Shown one piece after another: positions 1-5,388 of a stretch of DNA of 5,388 nucleotides (positions are counted from its first letter, which is position 1; each line of letters opens with the position of its first letter). Under the pieces are notes generated by a model. That model was not told the origin of the DNA. It saw only the letters and a program-made list of their open reading frames with translations, and ran no database searches. The position numbers and the translations under genes are program-made. Source of the DNA: Balneolaceae bacterium (GTDB lineage Bacteria; Bacteroidota; Rhodothermia; Balneolales; Balneolaceae); NCBI GenBank assembly GCA_003555185.1, contig PWFZ01000411.1, forward strand, positions 1 to 5,388, read 5' to 3'.

Positions 1-535
1 CCAATGCCAACGGACCTACCAGAAAGCCAAAGGTCATCAGGCTGGTTATCATTTCGTACCATGCGGATTGCTTCTGCTTATCCAGAGCCAGTAAAATATT
101 GGTTGTAGGCCACGTGGGAATTTCCAAAACTGCCAGCAGCCCCATCCATGGCAAAAGATCCTGAACCTGCGTTACACTGAAAGGATCCCATTCAGTTAGA
201 AGTGCCGGGGCGAAGTAACTGACAATTAAAACAAAGATGCCCGCAATCAGGCCGGTGGCCAAAAGTATAGCCGTTGTTTGTGCCGCAAATCCTCTTTTAG
301 CACTCCCACTTACTCGTTCAAAGAAGTAGAAAACACTCTCAGGGAAGCCAAGAGTTGCAAGATTCCGGGCTACTTCGTGTATCATCAACAGATAACCAAT
401 AATGGCAAAATCTGTTTTTGATAAAATCTGAATGGTAGCAATTACAATTGCCAGATCGATCACGGTAGTGATTATACGGGCAAAAACTACAACGCCTGCT
501 TTTTCCGATAAGCTTGCTTGTTTTTGTTTAGCCAT
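1..535 (-). CDS. Polysaccharide flippase-like membrane protein (Wzx/MVF type), N-terminal part, cut by window edge
   Basis: This is the first 178 residues of a protein that continues beyond the left edge. The frame is open throughout and starts at the ATG at 535-533 (MAKQKQASLSEKAG). It is strongly hydrophobic, with likely membrane segments near residues 15-38, 43-63, 86-112, 127-150 and 160-178. They are separated by short charged loops such as FERVSGSAKR (72-81) and LDKQKQ (151-156). The short basic cytosolic tail, the immediate first helix and the LGFPESVFYFF stretch (62-72) resemble oligosaccharide flippases of the Wzx/MOP superfamily, which move lipid-linked glycans across the inner membrane. 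The start overlaps the stop of the upstream glycosyltransferase by 8 bases, which suggests translational coupling and a shared pathway. The substrate cannot be read from this fragment. A different polytopic MOP-fold protein, such as a MATE or MurJ relative, is possible but less likely beside two glycosyltransferases. Confidence 0.72.
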   Translation of the reverse strand, partial: MAKQKQASLSEKAGVVVFARIITTVIDLAIVIATIQILSKTDFAIIGYLLMIHEVARNLATLGFPESVFYFFERVSGSAKRGFAAQTTAILLATGLIAGIFVLIVSYFAPALLTEWDPFSVTQVQDLLPWMGLLAVLEIPTWPTTNILLALDKQKQSAWYEMITSLMTFGFLVGPLAL

Positions 536-1817
536 CAGAAGTCAATCCATCCATATGTTTTGATAATTGCTTCGCTGTACTTTCAGCAGTGTACCTTCTG
601 ATTTTATCAGGGTTTCTGTCAGTACTTAGCAAGGGTTGATTTTCTTCCTTAAGTGTTACACAATCACTCAAAAAGGCAGTTATTTCTGATATGCTGTTTA
701 TTGAGAATTGCACCCCTGCACCGGTATCACGTAGTATTTCAGCTATTTCCGGGTTAGGAGCTATTGAAAGTATTGGTTTATCGACACGTAAATACTCCCA
801 TAATTTTGCCGGAATAATATGTTTTCGCTGTTCGTTGGTACTCACCAACAATAAATCTGCCTTCGTTAATACGCTTATTGATTGTTGAGGCAAAACCGGG
901 TCATGCATAATGAATTGATCCTGCAGCTGGTACTTTTCCAACTGCTGTTGATCTTCCTCTTCCATTTCCCCAAAAGAATGGATTCTTATCTTTTGGGCTG
1001 CTTTCACATTTGTAGAGGAGAGGATATTTAATGCTTTTATAACCGGAAGTGCCGGGCTCAACCTTCTGAATCTTCCAAAAAAGACGATGTTTAAAAAGTG
1101 ATCATTAAATTCGATATCCCACATTTCGTCCGATTTATTAACTGTTTCATCAAACGAATTATAGATTGTGTCAACTTTTTTCTCGCTTAAATTAAAATAA
1201 TTACGATATAACTCTTCCGTACTTTTTGCAGTAAATATCAGCCGATCAGCATTTTGGACAAACTTATACTCTTGAGAACGATCTATTTTCGAAGAGAACC
1301 CCGATCGGTTTCTTAAATTAACATTGGATAAAGTCCATGGATCCCTGAAATCAGCAATCCAGGGTTTCGATAAATCACCTGACAATTTATTCCCCAACCA
1401 ATGTCCAGACCATGGATCACCGGTACTCCAAATCATATCGGGATTAATCTGTTTTACTTGTTTTCTAATGTCGCGATAATTCAACCAAAATAAAATCAGC
1501 CATGAATCGATGGGGATTTGTTTATCAATCCAATCGGACACTTTTGAAGAAAGGGACTTTCCGTTGTTCTTTATTTTATTTTCATTTTTATCGGTGGATT
1601 TGACAGTTCTGTCAAATGGCGGAGAGACCTCAATAATTCTAATTCCATCCAAGCATAATTTTTCCCTATCTGTCAGCTTGGTTTTAGCATCCTTAATTGT
1701 TAGCACAACAGGATTCCATCCATAGTCTTTCAGGTGAATAGCAAACTTGTACGGCCGAAGTGATCCCACCCGTCGTCGGGGCACAAAGTAGGGTGCGATC
1801 ATAAGTACAGTTTTCAT
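528..1817 (-). CDS. Glycosyltransferase, GT-B fold, family 4-like
   Basis: A 429-residue protein, a normal length for a GT-B glycosyltransferase, which transfers a sugar from a nucleotide-sugar donor in the cytosol. The N-terminal Rossmann half opens with MIAPYFVPRRRVGSLRPYKF (6-25), the usual 'P..GS.R..kf' opening of GT4-like enzymes acting in surface polysaccharide synthesis. GDPWSG (133-138) and ADFRDPW (155-161) follow. The C-terminal half begins near FFGRF (246-250) and carries the donor-side motif PAKLWEYLRVDKPIL (336-350), with E341 in the place of the conserved nucleotide-binding acidic residue. There is no signal peptide or clear membrane segment. A Lys/Asn-rich stretch (about 72-90) looks like a flexible loop. 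I chose ATG 1817-1815; a GTG directly upstream (1820-1818) would add one residue. No Shine-Dalgarno is evident. It lies 45 bases after the GT-A gene and overlaps the flippase start by 8 bases. The sugar and linkage are unknown. Confidence 0.86.
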   Translation of the reverse strand: MKTVLMIAPYFVPRRRVGSLRPYKFAIHLKDYGWNPVVLTIKDAKTKLTDREKLCLDGIRIIEVSPPFDRTVKSTDKNENKIKNNGKSLSSKVSDWIDKQIPIDSWLILFWLNYRDIRKQVKQINPDMIWSTGDPWSGHWLGNKLSGDLSKPWIADFRDPWTLSNVNLRNRSGFSSKIDRSQEYKFVQNADRLIFTAKSTEELYRNYFNLSEKKVDTIYNSFDETVNKSDEMWDIEFNDHFLNIVFFGRFRRLSPALPVIKALNILSSTNVKAAQKIRIHSFGEMEEEDQQQLEKYQLQDQFIMHDPVLPQQSISVLTKADLLLVSTNEQRKHIIPAKLWEYLRVDKPILSIAPNPEIAEILRDTGAGVQFSINSISEITAFLSDCVTLKEENQPLLSTDRNPDKIRRYTAESTAKQLSKHMDGLTSDG

Positions 1818-1862
1818 CACAAACTACCGGCCTGTTGATATAAATTTATTTCCATCGAGGTT

Positions 1863-2864
1863 TTAGGCTGTTCGATATTCAGGATCAGAAATCTCTGAAT
1901 GAAGATCATGCCAGGTTCGATCAGCAAAATCAAAAAATGGTTGTTTTTGATGGTACCACCCAAAATGTAAGCAATATGGGGTCACATACAAATGATCCCC
2001 TTTACCGGGGAAAATTGTAAGGGATTTCAACAATAGTTTCTGTATCCATCTTATTGGGAAACCGCGCAAATTATAAACCGTTTTATTTGAGTAGTAAAGA
2101 CAGGAAACTTGTTTAAAATCTTTATCGTAGTTGGTAAAGTTCTCAATAAAATCCAACTGCGGACTTATATACCCATGAAACCATGGATAAACCTGTAATC
2201 CCAATTTAGACATAGCCATTGCAAGACTCCATTCACACGATTCTTCGCTCCTGCCTGATTCTTCTGTTCTGCTTCTAAAATGAGTTAGGTGTTTGTCTTT
2301 CAGCATTTGTTTAGCCCATCTGCAAACTTCTGCCGTCAAGTCATAATCACTGGCATACATCATACCGGATTGCACCCTGCTAAGGTATGTAAGGTTAAAT
2401 TTTTTGAGCGTTCTGTTTCGCTTGCGAAGCATTAAATCTTTTAAGACACCTATACCCTTAGGGCCACCAAAAAAATTATCTGAAGCCTGATTGCCGGTAA
2501 TGGTGAATCGATATGGAGAAAAGGATTGCCAAAGCGGATCAGGATTTTTACACCAAACTATATCGCTATCGAGATAGATATTTTTTTCGAAGGGCATAAA
2601 TCGATCAACATTATGCTTAAAACCGGTTATTGATCGATTCTCTTCAGGAAGGACAAAGATATTGGTAAATAATTGCTGAAGTGGGTCATTATCGAGCAAT
2701 TCGGCATGTTTTTCGGAGCAAAATATAGCTATTGGTCTACTTTCATCATATCGCCGAAGTGTTTTCACACTCGCAACCGCATGGCGAAGGTACTTCTCCT
2801 TTCCATACGTATTGTATACATATCCTTCCACACCTAATTTTTTCCCGAAAAAGGAGTCTTGCAT
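1863..2864 (-). CDS. GT-A-type glycosyltransferase (GT8-like features), specificity unknown
   Basis: A 333-residue soluble protein. It starts with a strand-like segment, GVEGYVYNTYG (11-21), then AVASVKTLRRYDESRPIAIFC (29-49), the common opening of nucleotide-diphospho-sugar transferases. NIYLDSDIVW (95-104) contains the DxD motif (D99, D101) that binds the metal and nucleotide sugar. QSGMMYAS (165-172) sits where GT8-like enzymes have their 'NSG' segment. EWSLAMAM (211-218) resembles an acceptor or catalytic segment. CLHFGW (298-303) gives a late His-x-Gly that could complete the metal site, as in GT8. No signal peptide or membrane helix is seen. It starts 9 bases after the MlaC-like gene's stop, so it is very likely co-transcribed. 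The overall sequence does not match a family I can name with certainty; GT8 or another DxD family is an inference from motif order. Sugar, acceptor and product are not deducible. Confidence 0.75.
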   Translation of the reverse strand: MQDSFFGKKLGVEGYVYNTYGKEKYLRHAVASVKTLRRYDESRPIAIFCSEKHAELLDNDPLQQLFTNIFVLPEENRSITGFKHNVDRFMPFEKNIYLDSDIVWCKNPDPLWQSFSPYRFTITGNQASDNFFGGPKGIGVLKDLMLRKRNRTLKKFNLTYLSRVQSGMMYASDYDLTAEVCRWAKQMLKDKHLTHFRSRTEESGRSEESCEWSLAMAMSKLGLQVYPWFHGYISPQLDFIENFTNYDKDFKQVSCLYYSNKTVYNLRGFPIRWIQKLLLKSLTIFPGKGDHLYVTPYCLHFGWYHQKQPFFDFADRTWHDLHSEISDPEYRTA

Positions 2865-2873
2865 TTTTATCTG

Positions 2874-3476
2874 TTAGGTTGATGCCCGCTCTGCCCGTCG
2901 TCTGAGGTTGTTTAATAATGCATCAAAGCCTCTTTGACGAATAATACTCTGGAACTGACGATTGTAAGATTCTGCTGTTGAAACTTCATCAATAATCAGA
3001 TCTGTAACAACCCATTCGTCTTCTTTCTTTTCCATGTTGTAATCAACTGATGTACGAACATTATCGAGACTTGCTGTTGTTTCAACTTTTGCTGAACTGT
3101 TACTCACTTCAATATTATTATATGTGACTTCTGCACGATAAATATCTAATCGATTCAATGAATTATCACGAATAATGGTTGCAAAAAGAGATACAAACTC
3201 TTCGCGATCCTCACTTGATATCTCATCATAGGTTTTGCCCAAAGCTGTTTGTGCCATAGCTCTGAAATCGATTACGTCATTAACTATATCCTTAATGTCA
3301 TCACGCTGCTCCTGGGTATATTCATTACCTTTTGGGCCTAAAAGCTGTTTAATTTGAGCATCTCTTTCATCTAAAAGTTGGCGAATTTCCTGCTCACCTT
3401 CTTGTGCATTAGCATTTGCTACGACACTTATCAGAGTAATAGATAAAATGAGAGTTATTAATATTTTAACTGGCAT
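2874..3476 (-). CDS. MlaC/Ttg2D-family periplasmic phospholipid-binding protein
   Basis: A 200-residue protein, the usual size for MlaC (about 200-210). It has a signal peptide (residues 1-24: K4, a hydrophobic core, then the ANANA|QEG cleavage site), so it is expected in the periplasm. No lipobox cysteine is present. The mature part shows the family pattern in order: DVIDFRAMAQTALGKTYDEI (67-86), then S..DREEFVSLF (88-98), DNSLNRLDIYRA (104-115), VDYNMEKKEDEWVVTDLIID (144-163), and the C-terminal signature EVSTAESYNRQFQSIIRQRG (164-183) followed by FDALLNNLRRR. Family members carry phospholipid between an inner-membrane MlaFED-type ABC transporter and the outer membrane, often to keep outer-leaflet asymmetry. 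No mlaD, mlaE, mlaF or mlaA is visible here. The neighbour, 11 bases upstream, is a TolC-type protein rather than a transporter core. The start ATG has only a weak GGA in front of it. Confidence 0.88.
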   Translation of the reverse strand: MPVKILITLILSITLISVVANANAQEGEQEIRQLLDERDAQIKQLLGPKGNEYTQEQRDDIKDIVNDVIDFRAMAQTALGKTYDEISSEDREEFVSLFATIIRDNSLNRLDIYRAEVTYNNIEVSNSSAKVETTASLDNVRTSVDYNMEKKEDEWVVTDLIIDEVSTAESYNRQFQSIIRQRGFDALLNNLRRRAERAST

Positions 3477-3487
3477 AATTTTTCCAT

Positions 3488-4873
3488 TTAATTAGTAGAC
3501 AATTGGGTAATTGGCATTCCCGATGAAACATATAACGCTGCTATTCTCATATTCATATCAAACACATTTTGTTTCAATTGCAGCCTTGTTTCAAGTTCCT
3601 GCTGAATCGCATCGGTTAAATCCTCGGCGTCACCAAACCCTATATCGTAGTTTAGTTGTTCATGGCGCACCCAGTTTCTGGCCGTAGAAAGTGCCTCTTC
3701 AGTTTGTTTGAGTCTTGTCTCGGCTATAATTGCTTCACGATAGCGTTCGTTCAGATCCAAGATAATACCATCCCCTACAGCTCCTCTTAAATCTCTAACT
3801 CTTTGATGCTCAATTTGAGCTCTTTCAACATCTCTTCGCATTGATGAAAAGTTAAGATTCTGTCGAATACTTAAACCTACTGCTCCAGAGGCAAAATTTG
3901 TATTATTAATAATAAATGGGTTTGTTTGTCGTGGTCTGTTAGGCGTATTTGCATAGCTACCGGTAATGCCTAAAACAAGTGCAGGGTAATTCTGTGCTCT
4001 TGCTGCATCTACAGCTTTAGAAACAGCTTCGATGCCGGCATCTACTCCCAATAACTCCGGCCTGGAATTTAATGCACGCTCTTCATAAAATTCGTACGGT
4101 TGTATTTGAAAAGGTACCGGATCTAAGAAGTTTTCGGCCGGTTCAAATATTGCTTCAGCATTACCAAGGGCACGTTGCCAAACTCTTTCAACGAAACGCA
4201 GACTTTGTTCTACTTCAATTTTTTGAACTTCAAATTCGGATTTAAATATTTCAAATTTAAATATATCTGCTTCACTCAAATCCGGGTCACCCTCTTCCTG
4301 CATTTCTCTCAACTGATTTTCAATTTGCCGTAATTGATTATCGGCATCATCTAATATTCTGGAAATTTCTTCTGCAAGTAAATAGCTGAAATAGAGTTCA
4401 TAGTATTGAAGTTCAATTTCTGCACGCTTTCCCTCAAATTCATATTCAGCTGCTCTGGCTCCGGCCTCTGCTGCCTGAATGGCGCTACTGACGGCACCCC
4501 AGGTAAATATAGGCTGGATGGCTGTTAACTCAGCACGTGTAAATATCGCCCAGTCTTCCCAATCATTTTCAAGGTTAGGATCTAAATACCATTGACCCGG
4601 CGGCAGATCTGTACGGCTAATAACTCCGGGAATCACACCGTGCTGAGTACTTAATTCTAAACGTGGAAAAAATCGTTGTGAACGAGCTTTGTCTGATCTA
4701 TTTTTAGCCAAACTAACTTCTCCCTTCTCGTAATCAACCTGACCCGATCGCTCCATACTCAGTTCTATAAATTCGGATAGATTTACTCTCACAGTATCCT
4801 GTGCTACGATTACACCGGATATAGAGCATAATAATATGAAAGTAAGTATGGACCGGGTATAGATTTTTTTCAT
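3488..4873 (-). CDS. TolC-family outer membrane channel protein
   Basis: A 461-residue outer-membrane efflux protein of normal TolC length. A signal peptide (1-24: MKKIYTR, a hydrophobic core, VIVA|QDT) directs export. C16 lies within the core without a lipobox, so this is probably not a lipoprotein. The two OEP repeats are visible. The first has helices around 33-70, a beta-hairpin zone near 72-125 ending in the typical QPIFTWGAVSSAI (120-132), and a long heptad-rich coiled coil 135-235. The second has helices 262-295 (with the conserved RPEL, 271-274), a beta zone about 298-342, and a coiled coil 345-450 ending in NYDIGFGDAEDLTDAI (408-423) and ALYVSSG (446-452). Trimeric TolC proteins form the outer-membrane duct of efflux and type I secretion systems. 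The neighbouring inner-membrane partner is not in the window. It is the first gene of the inferred operon, after a 64-base leader. Confidence 0.93.
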   Translation of the reverse strand: MKKIYTRSILTFILLCSISGVIVAQDTVRVNLSEFIELSMERSGQVDYEKGEVSLAKNRSDKARSQRFFPRLELSTQHGVIPGVISRTDLPPGQWYLDPNLENDWEDWAIFTRAELTAIQPIFTWGAVSSAIQAAEAGARAAEYEFEGKRAEIELQYYELYFSYLLAEEISRILDDADNQLRQIENQLREMQEEGDPDLSEADIFKFEIFKSEFEVQKIEVEQSLRFVERVWQRALGNAEAIFEPAENFLDPVPFQIQPYEFYEERALNSRPELLGVDAGIEAVSKAVDAARAQNYPALVLGITGSYANTPNRPRQTNPFIINNTNFASGAVGLSIRQNLNFSSMRRDVERAQIEHQRVRDLRGAVGDGIILDLNERYREAIIAETRLKQTEEALSTARNWVRHEQLNYDIGFGDAEDLTDAIQQELETRLQLKQNVFDMNMRIAALYVSSGMPITQLSTN

Positions 4874-4937
4874 CTTAATGGCAGGGCTGATTAGTAACTA
4901 GTAGCTACCAACGAATAAAGAAGATGTTTATTTAATA
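4874..4937 (-). promoter_or_regulatory. Leader/probable promoter region of the tolC-like operon
   Basis: This 64-base non-coding gap lies between the terminator stem and the TolC-family ATG and is the only place in the window where a promoter for the five-gene unit would be expected. It is AT-rich at its upstream end (TATTAAATAAAC on the minus strand). I cannot identify a convincing -35/-10 or Bacteroidota-type TTTG/TAnnTTTG pair. It contains overlapping short palindromes, TAGTAACTA (4892-4900), ACTAGT (4897-4902) and GTAGCTAC (4901-4908). No Shine-Dalgarno precedes the start; the last bases are CCATTAAG. Confidence 0.35.
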
Positions 4938-4973
4938 GAAAAGCCCCAAACAAATGTTGGGGCTTTTCTTTTT
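4938..4973 (-). terminator. Rho-independent terminator, probably bidirectional
   Basis: A perfect 12-bp inverted repeat, GAAAAGCCCCAA (4938-4949) and TTGGGGCTTTTC (4957-4968), encloses a 7-base loop. The GCCCC/GGGGC core is flanked by A and T tracts, so on either strand the GC stem is followed by a T-rich run: TTTTCTTTTT on the plus strand, TTTTCTATTAAAT on the minus strand. All visible genes run leftward, so its likely job is ending the atpG-tRNA-Ser transcript and separating it from the tolC-like operon. The better T-tract lies on the plus strand, where no gene is visible. Confidence 0.85.
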
Positions 4974-4978
4974 ACTTG

Positions 4979-5063
4979 CGGAGAGTGAGGGATTCGAACC
5001 CCCGGAGACTTGCGCCTCAACGGTTTTCAAGACCGCCGCATTCGACCACTCTGCCAACTCTCC
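4979..5063 (-). tRNA. tRNA-Ser, anticodon UGA
   Basis: This 85-base class II tRNA folds completely. The acceptor is GGAGAGT/ACTCTCC with discriminator G. The short 3-bp D stem is GCA/TGC with GTGGTCGAA-type loop bases. The anticodon stem is GCGGT/ACCGT, closing at G-U, with loop CTTGAAA and anticodon TGA at 5029-5027, which reads UCA and other UCN codons. The long variable arm is a GAGGC/GTCTC hairpin capped by a GCAA tetraloop, the mark of a serine tRNA. The T arm is GGGGG-TTCGAAT-CCCTC. The 3' CCA is not encoded (CAA follows the discriminator), so it must be added enzymatically. It begins two bases after the atpG stop and ends just before the terminator, so it is probably processed from the atp transcript. 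Confidence 0.97.
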
Positions 5064-5065
5064 GG

Positions 5066-5388
5066 TTAATTGTCTTGCAGTGCCTGGGCACCTGAAACAA
5101 TTTCGGAAATTTCTGTAGTAATTGCACTTTGTCGAGCCTGATTATACTTCAGTCTCAGCTCTTGTTCAAGTTCTTTTGCATTTTCTGTGGCATTATCCAT
5201 AGCAGCCATTCTAGCGCCCTGTTCGGATGCATTCGACTCAAGTACTGCCTTCCATAATTCTGTGATTAAATAAACGGGAAGTAGCTCATCCAGAATAGAT
5301 TCTACATCCGGCTCGTAAATATAATCAGTAGTTGATTGAACCGATGATTCTTCTGACTCATCAGTGAATGTATCGGGCTCAATCGGTA
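5066..5388 (-). CDS. atpG: F-type ATP synthase gamma subunit, C-terminal part (5' end outside window)
   Basis: The last 106 residues of the gamma subunit, the rotating central stalk of F1 that couples proton flow to ATP synthesis. The frame is open from the right edge to the TAA at 5068-5066. The diagnostic C-terminal helix is clear: [19 protein letters not shown], then [20 protein letters not shown], then [20 protein letters not shown], followed by GAQAL. This matches the conserved 'SE..ARM.AM..AT.NA' and 'YN..RQ..ITtEi.EIv.GA.AL' blocks of AtpG. A short acidic/Ser-rich stretch precedes it (TDESEESS), in the variable region of the family. Its own start and the rest of the atp operon lie to the right of the window. 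The tRNA-Ser gene follows after only two bases. Confidence 0.95.
   Translation of the reverse strand, partial: PIEPDTFTDESEESSVQSTTDYIYEPDVESILDELLPVYLITELWKAVLESNASEQGARMAAMDNATENAKELEQELRLKYNQARQSAITTEISEIVSGAQALQDN

Noticed and set aside
691..888. Open frame of 65 codons on the plus strand
   Set aside because: It lies wholly inside the GT-B glycosyltransferase gene on the opposite strand, has no recognisable domain or start signal, and is a shadow of that gene's codon use.
1335..1418. Nine-base direct repeat CCATGGATC at 1335-1343 and 1410-1418
   Set aside because: Both copies encode the same Asp-Pro-Trp tripeptide in two motifs of the glycosyltransferase (134-136 and 159-161), so protein sequence explains the repeat.
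1510..1725. Open frame of 71 codons on the plus strand
   Set aside because: It is antisense to the N-terminal half of the glycosyltransferase and arises from its Lys/Asn-rich stretch; the hydrophobic look comes from reading A-rich codons backwards.
1821..1862. AT-rich gap with palindrome TAAATTTA (1841-1848) as an internal promoter or terminator
   Set aside because: The palindrome is short with no GC stem, no T-tract follows, and no spaced promoter hexamers are evident; the gap is too small to call a regulatory site.
4864..4870. Seven-A run (minus strand) in codons 2-4 of the TolC-like gene, and a similar run at 2581-2587 in the GT-A gene
   Set aside because: Possible slippage or phase-variation tracts were considered, but seven bases is short, Lys codons after the start are usual for signal peptides, and both frames are intact.
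4979..5063. tRNA-Ser as an integration site for a mobile element
   Set aside because: No integrase, transposase or second copy of the tRNA 3' end is visible in the window, and both flanks hold ordinary chromosomal genes.

Overview
The window is a compact, entirely leftward (minus-strand) stretch of a Gram-negative bacterial chromosome with AT-leaning base composition. The genes are tightly packed, and their start codons are not preceded by convincing Shine-Dalgarno sequences. That pattern, plus the protein flavour (a TolC with a Lys-rich signal peptide, an MlaC-like protein, and an F-type ATP synthase gamma C-terminus), fits the Bacteroidota/Balneolota/Rhodothermota side of the tree. I infer the phylum from style only; no marker here fixes it.

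Reading in the direction of transcription (right to left), the window opens with the 3' part of atpG (5388-5066). Two bases after its stop codon comes a complete class II tRNA-Ser(UGA) (5063-4979), followed by a strong stem-loop terminator (4938-4973). After a 64-base leader (4937-4874) a second transcription unit starts. It holds a TolC-family outer-membrane efflux protein (4873-3488), an MlaC/Ttg2D-type periplasmic lipid-binding protein (3476-2874), a GT-A-type glycosyltransferase with a DSD motif (2864-1863), a GT-B-type (family 4-like) glycosyltransferase (1817-528), and the N-terminal 178 residues of a polytopic polysaccharide flippase-like protein (535-1, running off the left edge).

The intergenic gaps in this second unit are 11, 9 and about 45 bases, then an 8-base overlap, so all five genes could be one operon. 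Functionally it splits into two themes. The first is an envelope-transport pair: the TolC channel plus a secreted MlaC-like lipid carrier. The second is a surface-glycan set: two glycosyltransferases and a lipid-linked-glycan flippase. Together they look like cell-envelope biogenesis. No mobile element, CRISPR array, phage gene or toxin-antitoxin module is visible. No gap exceeds 300 bases without a gene. I see no clear case for a wholly new system; the most distinctive points are the MlaC-TolC pairing beside glycan genes and the poorly classifiable GT-A enzyme.
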